Positions 42,293-50,637 of a stretch of 64,000 nucleotides of DNA are shown in pieces. The notes under the pieces were generated by a model. The model made no database searches. It saw only the letters and a list, made by a program, of their open reading frames with translations, and was not told the DNA's origin. Source of the DNA: Bacillus badius NBRC 15713 (GTDB taxonomy: Bacteria > Bacillota > Bacilli > Bacillales > Domibacillaceae); NCBI RefSeq assembly GCF_001591605.1, contig NZ_BCVF01000010.1:40020-104019 (forward strand). The letters are read 5' to 3'. How positions within the stretch are numbered: position 1 is the first letter of the stretch; each line of letters begins with the position of its first letter. A program made the position numbers and the translations under genes.

Positions 42293-42973
42293 ATGAGAAC
42301 ATTCATTAAGATTGCTTTGGCCGCTTTACTCGTCATGATGATCGGTGTCGGAGCTGCCCTTTATTACTTCGTAAATGTCAAAGAGTATGATGTTGAAGAC
42401 CAAGATGTGGACAAAATCACGCAAAAACAATATAGCCTGAAGCTGCCAGATGATACTCCCCTTCCCGAAGGAGTCAAGAGAGACAAGGATGGAAGTGTGT
42501 GGATTGACAAAAACGGCCATTACATACTGGAAAACGGGGAAACGGTCGACCCTGAAACATGGATGGCTGAAAATAACCAGCCAGAGCAGAAAAAACCCAC
42601 CGAGACATCAGATAAAAAAGCAACAGTTGAAGAGATAAAAAAACGGTACGCCCCTACATTCAGCCACTTGGAGGGACAGGCTAAAACCCAATTAGGCGCT
42701 TTAGTCGGAAAAGCCAAAAATGAATATACCGACAAAGCGGCAAAAGGCGAAAAGATTAATCCCGCTTATTTCTATCAAAAATATACAGACGCGGCGGATA
42801 CTGTCGAAGCCAAAACAGATGCCGCCTTTAATACCGTCTACAAATCACTGCAGAACGACTTAAAAAAGAACGACTATAGTCCGTCCCATGCTCAATCATT
42901 TAAAACTAGCTATGAAAAGGCGAAAAAAGAGCAAAAAGATCAACTGCTGAAAAAAGTGACCGGCAGCTTGTGA
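42293..42973 (+). CDS. Membrane-anchored coiled extracellular protein, unknown
   Basis: A 226-residue protein with one N-terminal transmembrane segment (FIKIALAALLVMMIGVGAALYYF) and a hydrophilic outside part: a short motif region (DGSVWIDKNGHYILENGETV), a Lys/Thr-rich linker, then helical charged sequence to the end. ATG 42293 follows GGTGGAGG at about 11 bases. An extended -10 TGTTATACT lies at 42250-42258. I do not recognise the family. It is divergent from the polysaccharide operon and has its own terminator. Confidence 0.8.
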   Translation: MRTFIKIALAALLVMMIGVGAALYYFVNVKEYDVEDQDVDKITQKQYSLKLPDDTPLPEGVKRDKDGSVWIDKNGHYILENGETVDPETWMAENNQPEQKKPTETSDKKATVEEIKKRYAPTFSHLEGQAKTQLGALVGKAKNEYTDKAAKGEKINPAYFYQKYTDAADTVEAKTDAAFNTVYKSLQNDLKKNDYSPSHAQSFKTSYEKAKKEQKDQLLKKVTGSL

Positions 42974-42987
42974 TTGCTGAACCCGAT

Positions 42988-43022
42988 AAGGGGGCTACTC
43001 TCGATATAGAGATAGCCCCCTT
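42988..43022 (+). terminator. Intrinsic terminator after the membrane-anchored protein gene
   Basis: AAGGGGGCTA pairs with TAGCCCCCTT, extended by CTCT/AGAG inside. It lies 15 bp after the stop and is followed by TTCTTCT. Confidence 0.85.
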
Positions 43023-43084
43023 CTTCTATGATCTGTCAGCTGTCTTAATCGCATGCATAACTGGGTCTTGCTCTTGAAAAAACC

Positions 43085-43142
43085 AAAAAAAGAAGGGCCA
43101 GCCCGGATACTTCAAAAGTATCGGAGGCTGGTCCTTCTTTTT
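43085..43142 (-). terminator. Strong terminator after yetJ
   Basis: On the minus strand AAAAAGAAGG-ACCAGCC pairs with GGCUGG-CCUUCUUUUU, with a second stem GAUACUU/AAGUAUC inside. It overlaps the yetJ stop codon and ends in a long U run; it may also act for the convergent gene. Confidence 0.92.
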
Positions 43143-43788
43143 AATCGTCGCTCAAAATGCCGATGACGCGAAGCAGATTGATAAACAAGTTGACAAAGTC
43201 TAAATACAGGTTCAGCGCCAAAAGCGGAACCATCTCGCTTGTAATGGTCATACGCTTCATTTGGTTAAAGTCGTACATGACATACATCGAAAACAGCACA
43301 GTGCCGATGATGGAATAAACCAGCATCGCCGTCGAAGAAAACGGCCAGAAGAAGTTCATAATCGACAGCGTAATCAGCGCTAATAAGACGGTAAGCAGCA
43401 AGCCGCTTAAGAAAGACAAGTCTTTTTTCGTTTTTGTGCCGACAACCGCCATAGCAAAAAATACAACGAACGTGGAGGCTAAAGCCCCAAGAACGACTTG
43501 TGCGCCGGAAGTCATTAAATAGTAGGAAACAATCGGGTAAGTCGTCACGCCTGACAAGAAACTAAATGCATACAAGAACGTGTAGCCGACTGCTTTTCTT
43601 CTGCGCAGGAAGAATGCGCCTACCAGCAAGAGAATTTCCAGGATAGCAAGCGGCAAAAACAGCGCCGGCGGAACAACCGTACCCACGCTCATTCCAATCA
43701 CCCCGACTCCGAGTGACAGTGCAAACGCCCGCAACACCGCATTCAGATGATTAGGATTGGACGTTTCAGGTATTGTATAAGATGACAT
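43141..43788 (-). CDS. yetJ: Bax-inhibitor-1 family calcium-leak channel YetJ
   Basis: A 215-residue, seven-helix membrane protein of the TMBIM/BI-1 family; B. subtilis YetJ is a pH-sensitive calcium leak channel of 214 residues. Shared stretches include RRRKAVGYTFLYAFSFLSGV, TKKDLSFLSGLLL and LYLDFVNLFINLLRVIGILS, with the C-terminal Asp pair (SDD) present. It is a single-gene unit. Confidence 0.94.
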   Translation of the reverse strand: MSSYTIPETSNPNHLNAVLRAFALSLGVGVIGMSVGTVVPPALFLPLAILEILLLVGAFFLRRRKAVGYTFLYAFSFLSGVTTYPIVSYYLMTSGAQVVLGALASTFVVFFAMAVVGTKTKKDLSFLSGLLLTVLLALITLSIMNFFWPFSSTAMLVYSIIGTVLFSMYVMYDFNQMKRMTITSEMVPLLALNLYLDFVNLFINLLRVIGILSDD

Positions 43789-43896
43789 CTTCTACTCCTC
43801 CATTATTGATTTAGTAACCTATACGCACGGATGCGCAAAAGGTTTCAAAAAAGAAGCAGGAAAAAATTTTTATTTTCCCTGCCTCTCGAACCATTT

Positions 43897-44826
43897 TTAC
43901 TGCAAGTTCAAATGATCTTTGAAGATGCTGGACACTCTGTCCCGCTCTTCATCTGGCACTAAATAATAATAAACGCCGTCGATCTTCTGGCCGGTTCCTT
44001 CTATTTGCTCTTGCTTCATGTTGTTTCTGGCACCGGCATAATGCTTTTGAATATCCATCATTTCATCAACCGATACATTCGTCTGCATATTTGATTTCAG
44101 CGCGCCCAGGATATCATTGTACTTCCACAGCGACTGCATGCTCGCTCCTTTATCAAGAATGCCTTCAATGACCTGGCGCTGACGGGCTTGGCGGCCGAAG
44201 TCGCCTTTTGGATCCTCTTTACGCATTCTCGTATACTGAAGCGCTTCCTCTCCGTTTAAGTGAATCGTCCCTTGCTTGAAGCTCTGTCCGCCGTAAGAAA
44301 AGGCAAATGGATTATCTACTGTGACGCCGCCAACAGCATCCACGAGGTCTTTAAAACCATCCATATTCATTTCCACATAGTAATCTACCGGAATATCCAG
44401 AAACTCTTCCACGGTTTTGGCTGACATATCCACCCCGCCGAAGGCATAGGCATGGTTAATCTTGTCCTTTTTGTTTTTGCCGGCAATATTGACACGCGTG
44501 TCCCGCGGGATGCTCAGCATTTCAACTGAGTTTTCCTTCCCATTCACAGACATGAGAAGCATCGTATCCGAACGGCCTTTATCCCCTTCCCGTTCATCTA
44601 CACCAAGAAGCAATACCGTAAACGCCTCTTTGTTTTCCAATGATACTTCCTTCTTACGCTTATCCGACTTTTCGAGCGCTGATTTATTCACAATATTATC
44701 AAGTGCGTTATTAAATGAAGAATATAAACGAAAGGCGAAAATCGCTCCGATGACCAGTAAAATCAGCAATATAATGCTTAAAAACTTCCTTTTTTTCCGC
44801 TTTTGTCTTGTCCTGCTTCTTTGCAT
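43897..44826 (-). CDS. LytR-CpsA-Psr (LCP) glycopolymer ligase
   Basis: About 309 residues: a basic cytoplasmic N-terminus (RSRTRQKRKKRKF), one membrane helix, and an extracellular LCP domain that transfers lipid-linked wall polymers to peptidoglycan. Key motifs are LLLGVDEREGDKGRSDTMLLM (Asp and Arg), LSIPRDTRVNI with the catalytic Arg, KINHAYAFGGVDM, and YTRMRKEDPKGDFGRQARQRQV. ATG 44826 has AGGAG 10 bases upstream; the frame extends 12 codons further. Location near the polysaccharide operon fits but it is a separate unit. Confidence 0.93.
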   Translation of the reverse strand: MQRSRTRQKRKKRKFLSIILLILLVIGAIFAFRLYSSFNNALDNIVNKSALEKSDKRKKEVSLENKEAFTVLLLGVDEREGDKGRSDTMLLMSVNGKENSVEMLSIPRDTRVNIAGKNKKDKINHAYAFGGVDMSAKTVEEFLDIPVDYYVEMNMDGFKDLVDAVGGVTVDNPFAFSYGGQSFKQGTIHLNGEEALQYTRMRKEDPKGDFGRQARQRQVIEGILDKGASMQSLWKYNDILGALKSNMQTNVSVDEMMDIQKHYAGARNNMKQEQIEGTGQKIDGVYYYLVPDEERDRVSSIFKDHLNLQ

Positions 44827-44993
44827 TGTTTCCATTCTCCTTTTCAAAATCCCCACGTACAATGTACTACTTTATTAGATTATCATGTAATAGGTATTTA
44901 GCAAGAAAAAAGAAGGGAAATGCTTAAAATTCCATCTAATTTGTTTGATAATTCTTTTTATTAACTCTTTTCACTTTACTTATTTTAGAACCC

Positions 44994-45001
44994 GTCGATA
45001 T
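44994..45001 (+). promoter_or_regulatory. Possible sigma-D -10 element for the chemoreceptor
   Basis: GTCGATAT differs by one base from the GCCGATAT -10 of motility sigma-D promoters and lies 34 bp before the chemoreceptor start. The -35 (TAAA) is not well matched, so this is tentative. Confidence 0.4.
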
Positions 45002-45034
45002 ACATAGTAAAATATTCATTTGGAGGAAATTTTT

Positions 45035-46777
45035 ATGAGATCGAGAGAAGGAAAGCTCAGCACTAAGATCACCTTGCCTTTATTGGCGGCCATGCTGCTG
45101 ATTCTGATCGTCACGACTATTATATTGTTCAAAAATACAAAAATGACAGTCGAGCAGACAATCTCTAACTTCAGCATCAACACAGCCAAAAACATTGCCG
45201 CCGGTTTGGATACTGACACGTTTGAACAATTCCTGAACAGCCCTTCGGAATCCGCAGAGTACTGGAAGTTGCGGGAACAGCTCGGAGACTACCAGACAAA
45301 GACAGGCGCCGCCTATGTATACATATTGAATGAGAAAAACAAAAAAATAACCATTCTTGTCGACGGTTCAGCCAAAGACGCAGAGGATGCCGCCGAAATC
45401 GGCGCACCGACCACCGGCACGTCATTTGCCGATGTGGAGCCTGCAATCAAAGGCGGATACTCATCAACTGGCATCGTGGATGATCCGGAGTACGGCAAAT
45501 ACTTATCAGCCTTTGCCCCTATCAAAAACAAAAATAATGAGATCATCGGCCTATTGGGTGTCGATATTATGGCGGAGGATGTGGGTGCCATCCAAAACAA
45601 CGTCATTTCCCAGTCACTTCCGGTCTATCTGGCTGTCCTGCTGCTCCTGATTGCCGGTTCCAGCGTGCTGTTATTCTTCTACACGAAAAAACGGCTGGCT
45701 CCGCTGTCCGTCATCTCCAAGACGGCGCGCGAAATCCAGGACGGCGACCTGGAAAAAGCCGAACAGCTGATTGACAGCCTTGCCGTGAAAGGAAATGACG
45801 AAATCAAGCACGTCGCCGATTCTTTCCAGAGCATGACACATCGAATCAAAACCTTGCTGGCCCACATTGCCGATATTTCCGACCATCTCGTTCAGACGTC
45901 TGATCAGCTGGCATCGGATGTGCATTCTGCCAAGGGGTCTAACCAGAACATTTTCGTGAAAATTGACCATATCGCTGACGGCAGCCGGACCAACCTGCAG
46001 CAATCCGAGGAGTCGGTTACCGCCATGGAGGAAATGGCGATCGGCATTCAGCGAATTGCCGATTCTTCTGCCAGCGTCTCAGAGTCTTCGAATGATGTGA
46101 CAAAAACCGTAGAGAAAAGTGATGAGGATATCTCGAAAGTCATTGCCGAAATCCAAGAAGTAGAGTCTTCCATTACAGAAACGGCCAACAAGCTAAGGAG
46201 CATGATCGGCCAGGTGGAGGAAATCAGTCAAATCACAAAGGTCATCACCGACATCTCCAATCAGACCAACCTGCTGGCTTTAAATGCCGCCATTGAAGCA
46301 ACACGGGCTGGAGAGCATGGAAAAGGCTTCGCCGTCGTGGCAGAGGAGGTCAGAAAGCTTGCCGAAAAATCGAGGTTTTCAGCGGAAGAAATTTCCCGCT
46401 TGATTACTGGCTTCACGGCCATTACCCGCACAGTCATCGTGGAAATGAATGAAAGCACAGCTAAAGCTCATAAAGGTACAGAGGCGGTCGAGCACACCGG
46501 AAAAGTATTTAACGGCATCCTCGACTCTGTCCAAAGGGTCAATGAAGAAATCCAAGAGGTGTCCGCTGTCACGGAGCAGCTCAGCGCCGGGTCGGAAGAA
46601 ATCTTTGCCTCCTTGGAGCAATTCTCCCATATTACGAAACAAACGGCGAACGATACCATTGATGTAGCCGATGCTTCCAAAGAAGAATTAGCGCAAATGG
46701 ATAAAATTGAAGAAACAACAAAATTACTGAAGCAATTCGCCGAGCAGCTGGAGCAATCCATCGCGGTTTTTAAATAG
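45035..46777 (+). CDS. Methyl-accepting chemotaxis protein with extracellular sensor
   Basis: A 580-residue transmembrane chemoreceptor: helix 1 (about 15-37), an extracellular sensing domain to about residue 190, which looks like a single Cache fold ([20 protein letters not shown]), helix 2 (about 195-215), HAMP (215-270) and the methyl-accepting domain with tip [29 protein letters not shown] sequence around residue 410. ATG 45035 is 7 bases after GGAGGA; the frame opens at an upstream TTG inside that site. Ligand unknown. It is a single-gene unit. Confidence 0.94.
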   Translation: MRSREGKLSTKITLPLLAAMLLILIVTTIILFKNTKMTVEQTISNFSINTAKNIAAGLDTDTFEQFLNSPSESAEYWKLREQLGDYQTKTGAAYVYILNEKNKKITILVDGSAKDAEDAAEIGAPTTGTSFADVEPAIKGGYSSTGIVDDPEYGKYLSAFAPIKNKNNEIIGLLGVDIMAEDVGAIQNNVISQSLPVYLAVLLLLIAGSSVLLFFYTKKRLAPLSVISKTAREIQDGDLEKAEQLIDSLAVKGNDEIKHVADSFQSMTHRIKTLLAHIADISDHLVQTSDQLASDVHSAKGSNQNIFVKIDHIADGSRTNLQQSEESVTAMEEMAIGIQRIADSSASVSESSNDVTKTVEKSDEDISKVIAEIQEVESSITETANKLRSMIGQVEEISQITKVITDISNQTNLLALNAAIEATRAGEHGKGFAVVAEEVRKLAEKSRFSAEEISRLITGFTAITRTVIVEMNESTAKAHKGTEAVEHTGKVFNGILDSVQRVNEEIQEVSAVTEQLSAGSEEIFASLEQFSHITKQTANDTIDVADASKEELAQMDKIEETTKLLKQFAEQLEQSIAVFK

Positions 46778-46796
46778 AAGAAAGAAGGATGATCGA

Positions 46797-46834
46797 ACGG
46801 CTCTGCAAAGGGAAGAAGCTTTGCAGAGCTGTTT
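46797..46834 (+). terminator. Terminator after the chemoreceptor gene
   Basis: GCTCTGCAAAG (46800-46810) pairs with CTTTGCAGAGC (46819-46829), loop of 8, followed by TGTTTACT. It lies 20 bp after the stop. Confidence 0.8.
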
Positions 46835-46969
46835 ACTGTACACCCTCTCTAAGATCATGTTTAATATCTATCCTCCCCTCCTCATACACCGATCAGTGTT
46901 TTCTTCATCTGCCAGCCAAAATCGCAAGAATAAGCAAAAAATCGGGCATTTACCCGCGAATGAAGGCGA

Positions 46970-47034
46970 AAAAACAACTTTTCCTAAATATTCTTTACAT
47001 TCAAATAGTAACAAAGTACTAATGTTGCTATAAT
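46970..47034 (+). promoter_or_regulatory. comK promoter region with an AT-box
   Basis: An extended -10 TGCTATAAT ends at 47034, 33 bp before the start codon. Upstream at 46970-46982 lies AAAA-ACAAC-TTTT, an exact ComK AT-box (AAAAN5TTTT). A full K-box needs two AT-boxes at set spacings; only a poor second match was seen. Autoregulation by ComK is known in B. subtilis. Confidence 0.5.
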
Positions 47035-47067
47035 AAAGAAGAGATGAATCAGGAGGAGGCTGTTTGA

Positions 47068-47550
47068 ATGAAAAAAGTCGAAAACTACGAAATTTCCCTG
47101 AACACGATGGCGCTCATCGAAGAATTTCATCTGGAGTATAACACGATCATTTACGATGTAAACGGCGTGTATTGCACAAATCAGACCGTCAAATCACTGC
47201 TTGAGGATGCCTGCATGAAGCGGCTATCGACGTATGAGGGCCGGCTGAAATCGGTACGCAAGCTGCTGAATTACTCCCGTAAGACACCTTTGCTGATCTG
47301 CCCCCAAACCCAGCTCTGCGCATTCCCGCTAGCCTCACCGCAAAAGTACGGCTGCCCTTGGATCTTCGCCCACCACGTGCTGAGCCGCAGGAAAATAAAT
47401 AAAGATCAACTAGCCGTTACCTTTCACAATGGGGCCTCTTTGTCGTTCAACTGTTCACTCGGGGTATTCGAGAAACAGCTGGGCCGCACCGCCAACTGCC
47501 TGCACTATTACCAGCGCATGATGTCCCGTACGAAACAATTAGAAAACTAA
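47068..47550 (+). CDS. comK: ComK-family competence transcription factor, short form
   Basis: A 160-residue protein recognisable as ComK from YEISLNTMALIEEFHLEYNTII near the start, YEGRLKSVRKLLNYSRKTPLLICPQTQLCAFPL in the middle and YGCPWIFAHHVLS plus LAVTFHNGASLSFNCSLGVFEKQLGRT. In B. subtilis (192 residues) ComK activates DNA-uptake genes. This copy ends about 25-30 residues earlier, shortly after the conserved core, with no frameshift seen after the stop. AGGAGG precedes the ATG. Whether it is a full activator or a ComK1/ComK2-like paralogue cannot be told. Confidence 0.88.
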   Translation: MKKVENYEISLNTMALIEEFHLEYNTIIYDVNGVYCTNQTVKSLLEDACMKRLSTYEGRLKSVRKLLNYSRKTPLLICPQTQLCAFPLASPQKYGCPWIFAHHVLSRRKINKDQLAVTFHNGASLSFNCSLGVFEKQLGRTANCLHYYQRMMSRTKQLEN

Positions 47551-47858
47551 TTTTTTCATCCAGCCTACATACTGCACGATCGGTTTGCTTTTACAGAAAG
47601 ATAAAAAGAGATTTGAAAGCGTTTACAATTTAACTTTTGATTAGCAGGCAATGAAAGAGAGGAGCAGCCATCTTGCGGCTGCTCCTCTCTTCGCGCTTGA
47701 CCGGGCGGCTAGCCTCCGCCCTTCAACTTCTTGCTGCTGTTCTCTCTTGATCCATTCCTTACCTCTGCATCTTGGTTACGATTCCTCACGGTGGTGGCGA
47801 CTTTCATCGCACACACCCATCCATCAGCAATCGTTTTCCTCCGTTCCCCTGACTCTAT
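47551..47858. other. Gene-free stretch between comK and the TetR gene
   Basis: Contains a strong hairpin at 47655-47690 (AGAGAGGAGCAGCC / GGCTGCTCCTCTCT) that may terminate comK, though its T tract is poor. Open frames of 60-76 codons here lack ribosome binding sites and show no recognisable protein. Nothing else was found. Confidence 0.45.
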
Positions 47859-47880
47859 TATATTACTCACCAGTAATATA
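47859..47880. promoter_or_regulatory. Palindrome, candidate TetR operator
   Basis: TATATTACT (47859-47867) and AGTAATATA (47872-47880) are perfect arms around CACC. The site lies 105 bp before the TetR-family gene. On the minus strand it covers a TTTACT-17-TATAAT promoter-like pair, though no minus-strand gene follows. Confidence 0.45.
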
Positions 47881-47984
47881 GTAAAGCGCTTTTTCATCTT
47901 TTTATTCTCGCCGACTGCATGGTACCCGCTCAGAAAGTATGATAGGATACCGCTATAACAACCTGAGAGAAAGAGTGAACCAAC

Positions 47985-48578
47985 ATGGCCAAACCCGGAA
48001 GAAAACCCGGCTCAGACGGAGAAAAAAGCAGAGCACGGCTGTTGGCCGCTGCTGCAGCGGAATTTGCGTTAAGCGGTTATCATGAAACGAAAATCAGTGC
48101 GATTGTCAAAAAAGCTGGCGTCAGCCAGCCGGCCTTTTATCTTTATTTCGAAAGCAAAGAAGCGATCTTTCAGGAGCTGACGGACGCCTTTCGCGAGCAG
48201 CTGTTTACACACGTCCAAGCAAGCCTGCTGGCACCGGACATTCAGCACGCTTCTCTGGCCGATGCCATTGCTGCTGGAGTAGCGGGGATATTCAGCTTTT
48301 TCCATGAAAAGCCGCAGCTCACCCATATCGGCCTCTGTCTCTCCCCGGAAGCCGAAGCAATCAAGGAAGAACTAGCAAAACGCATTCAACTGAACTTGGA
48401 AAAAGAACAGCAAATGGGCTATTTTTCAGCCGATATCGATATGTCGATGGCAGCGGAAAGCCTGGTCGGAACGCTGGTGCACTTTGGCACCACCTCCCGT
48501 TTACAGAAAGAGCCAGCCGAACGGGCAAAAGAGTTTGTCCAGCTCTTTCTGAACGGCTTAATGAACCGGGAAGGCTGA
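47985..48578 (+). CDS. TetR-family transcriptional regulator
   Basis: A 197-residue repressor-type protein. The helix-turn-helix spans about residues 15-60 (RARLLAAAAAEFALSGYHET, then VKKAGVSQPAFYLYFESKEAIF), the most conserved TetR signature. The C-terminal ligand domain has no assignable specificity, and no target gene is adjacent except upstream sequence. It is closed by a strong terminator, so it is transcribed alone. Confidence 0.92.
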   Translation: MAKPGRKPGSDGEKSRARLLAAAAAEFALSGYHETKISAIVKKAGVSQPAFYLYFESKEAIFQELTDAFREQLFTHVQASLLAPDIQHASLADAIAAGVAGIFSFFHEKPQLTHIGLCLSPEAEAIKEELAKRIQLNLEKEQQMGYFSADIDMSMAAESLVGTLVHFGTTSRLQKEPAERAKEFVQLFLNGLMNREG

Positions 48579-48602
48579 AGCTTGAGGGCATGATCTTTAT
48601 AT

Positions 48603-48652
48603 AACCAGATAAAACCCCATGGAGATCTCTCTCCGCGGGGTTTTATCTGGTT
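48603..48652 (+). terminator. Terminator after the TetR gene
   Basis: A 16-bp perfect stem AACCAGATAAAACCCC / GGGGTTTTATCTGGTT with an 18-base loop, 25 bp after the stop. Confidence 0.88.
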
Positions 48653-48769
48653 GTTATCAAGCTCTTAGATCAGCCATATATCCTTTTGCATCCTCGCCTA
48701 TTTTGTACCGGTGATCAGTCAGCCGGCTTGCAACATCTCACTCACCGTTCTGCCGCTTCTGTCCTGTGC

Positions 48770-49351
48770 TTACGAACCGGAAGACGGCTTAACGGGGTAG
48801 GCATAAATCACATAGCGGTCCGGCGCGGGGCCAATGTAACCAAACGGGTAGCAAGTTGACAGCGTCAAGACTTCTTCTCCTTGCGGGGCAATCACGGTGG
48901 TGTCATCCGCTTCCACAATCTTCGCTTCCCTCATCTCATATTCAAAGGTGCCATACGGCATATCGATGATAAAACGGTCTCCTTTTTCTAACTGGCCAAA
49001 ATCTCTAAAGACGGTGTCCCGATGGCCGGATAGAAGAATTTGTTCCTTGTCGCCAGGAAATACAGTAGAAGAAAAGTGGCCTACGCCCTTTTTCAGCATT
49101 TCGTCTGCTGTTCCTTCGACAATCGGCAGGACTCCTTCGATCTTCGGAATCCGCAGCACACCGATTTCTTCATTTTCCTTCGGAGCGAATTGGGCCCTTT
49201 CATTCACCGGATGTTCCTCGTCAGCCACAAGCTGCTCGGCTTTTTGCAAAGAATCTTTTGCGCTGGCGCTATGTTGATAGAACTGGAAAAGAGACACAGC
49301 GGTGAACACGAGACCGATTAGAATCAATAAAAGGCTGGCAAAGTTTCTCAT
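48770..49351 (-). CDS. Class D sortase
   Basis: Membrane-anchored transpeptidase (193 residues) that cuts LPXTA-type sorting signals and links the protein to peptidoglycan. One N-terminal helix (5-25) is followed by the sortase barrel with catalytic His110 (LLSGHRDTVF), Cys167 (LTLSTCYPFG) and Arg179 (APDRYVIYA). TLSTC and the short length are typical of class D. ATG 49351 overlaps the stop of the upstream response-regulator gene (ATGA), so both are translated together, with AGGAG at 7 bases. The likely substrate, an LPSTA protein, is encoded next to the regulator. Confidence 0.94.
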   Translation of the reverse strand: MRNFASLLLILIGLVFTAVSLFQFYQHSASAKDSLQKAEQLVADEEHPVNERAQFAPKENEEIGVLRIPKIEGVLPIVEGTADEMLKKGVGHFSSTVFPGDKEQILLSGHRDTVFRDFGQLEKGDRFIIDMPYGTFEYEMREAKIVEADDTTVIAPQGEEVLTLSTCYPFGYIGPAPDRYVIYAYPVKPSSGS

Positions 49352-50475
49352 AAGACAACTCCTGACCAATGGCAGTACCAATCTTTCACCTGCTGCCGCG
49401 GTTCCTGGTTAAATTGCTCCGCCAGCATGCACGTCAGCCTCTCGTATTGCAGTTCAACAGAGTGGCGGTCCTGCAGCTTATCATACAGCTGCATCAGCAT
49501 AAAGTAACTATCTTCTGTATAAGGATGTATTTCTTGGGCTCGATTGTACAGAATAACAGCCTGCGGATACTCCCGCCTGCCTACTAAAAACTGGGCTACA
49601 TGTGTAATATGGTTCAGCCAAAGAGACCGCAGGCGTTCCTTCTCCCCTTCTGACCAAAGGTAGCCGCAATCCTCCAAGTAATTTCCTTCATACAGATCGA
49701 TCAGCGCCTGATGTTCTTCCAGCGTAGCCGGCGTAATCGGAGACAAGGAGGCTATTCCTTTCTCCCACTCCTCGACATCCAGCTTCACTTCATTTAAATC
49801 AAGAACATAGTAGTTATCATGACTGGCAATATTTATATGAATCCCCAGTGATTTAAGCGTCTTCCGGATTTGATAAATGGTTGTATATAATTGGGTAAAT
49901 CCTTTGGACTCGTCCGTTTCCGGCCAAAACAAATCCAGAATAATATCTTTGCGAACAGGCTTTTGGCGGTGATGAAGGAGAAAAGCAAATAACTCCTTCG
50001 CTTTCGCTGTTCTCCATCGAACATCAACTGTATGAAACTGATCAAGACCGGGCTGTTTAAACTGCAAAGACTGAAAGCAGCAAACCATAGGAGCGGATGA
50101 AGCTGGCTGTTGTTCTGCCGTATCTAACTGAAAACGGCGAACGGTTTCAGCTAAACGCTCCCGCTTCACTGGCTTTAAAAGATAGTCCACCGCATGTAAT
50201 TCAAAGGCTTTCACCGCATATTCACTATAAGCCGTCACAAACACAATATTTATTTGCGGCCATAAACGGACCACTTTTTCGGCCAATTCGATTCCGCTTA
50301 ATTCCGGCATCTCCACATCAAGAAAAACGACATCCGGCTGATTCTGTTCGATCCACTGGAGGGCATGATGGGGATTGCTGTATGTACCAATGACGTCGAT
50401 TCCCTTGATTTCTTGCAGTAGCTTTTCAAGATGAGCCAGAATTAGCGGTTCATCATCGACTAACACTGCTCTCAT
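49348..50475 (-). CDS. Response regulator with SARP-like DNA-binding and BTAD domains
   Basis: A 375-residue regulator. The receiver domain (1-120) has the acidic pair at residues 7-8, phospho-acceptor Asp53 in VVFLDVEMPELSG, VTAYSEYAVKA and LLKPVKRE. Residues ~135-235 form a winged-helix like SARP/OmpR regulators (AKELFAFLLHHRQKPVRKDI), and 240-375 a helical BTAD domain (EGNYLEDCGYLWSEGEKERL). Such proteins bind direct repeats near -35 boxes. The unlinked-strand hybrid kinase at 57-60 kb ends in a LytS-type kinase module and is the natural partner. It is coupled to the sortase gene. Confidence 0.93.
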   Translation of the reverse strand: MRAVLVDDEPLILAHLEKLLQEIKGIDVIGTYSNPHHALQWIEQNQPDVVFLDVEMPELSGIELAEKVVRLWPQINIVFVTAYSEYAVKAFELHAVDYLLKPVKRERLAETVRRFQLDTAEQQPASSAPMVCCFQSLQFKQPGLDQFHTVDVRWRTAKAKELFAFLLHHRQKPVRKDIILDLFWPETDESKGFTQLYTTIYQIRKTLKSLGIHINIASHDNYYVLDLNEVKLDVEEWEKGIASLSPITPATLEEHQALIDLYEGNYLEDCGYLWSEGEKERLRSLWLNHITHVAQFLVGRREYPQAVILYNRAQEIHPYTEDSYFMLMQLYDKLQDRHSVELQYERLTCMLAEQFNQEPRQQVKDWYCHWSGVVL

Positions 50476-50567
50476 ATCGTCTCCCCCTTTTCCTTATAGT
50501 ACAATCTTCCTCGTTTATAATATAGTTAACATTTCTTCTTTAACTTGTAAAACTAAAAAATGCATCG

Positions 50568-50577
50568 TCTGAACAAA
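50568..50577. promoter_or_regulatory. Third copy of the TCTGAACAAA element, upstream of the regulator gene
   Basis: TCTGAACAAA on the plus strand, identical to the two tandem copies before the adhesin gene, here about 95 bp upstream of the response-regulator start. Only one copy is present and it overlaps the tail of the adhesin terminator. Confidence 0.4.
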
Positions 50578-50622
50578 AGGGCTGCCCTTCCAAGTATTGA
50601 TGCATACTTTTTGGACAACCCT
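50575..50622 (-). terminator. Terminator after the adhesin gene
   Basis: On the minus strand AGGGUUGUCC pairs with GGGCAGCCCU (two wobble pairs) and an inner AAGUAU/AUACUU stem closes the loop, followed by UUUUGUUC. It lies 16 bp after the adhesin stop and separates it from the regulator-sortase unit. Confidence 0.85.
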
Positions 50623-50637
50623 ATTGCCGGTCTTAAG

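Noticed and set aside
47651..47897. Open frames of 60-76 codons between comK and the TetR gene
   Set aside because: Both strands are open over the same low-complexity stretch, without ribosome sites or protein-like composition.
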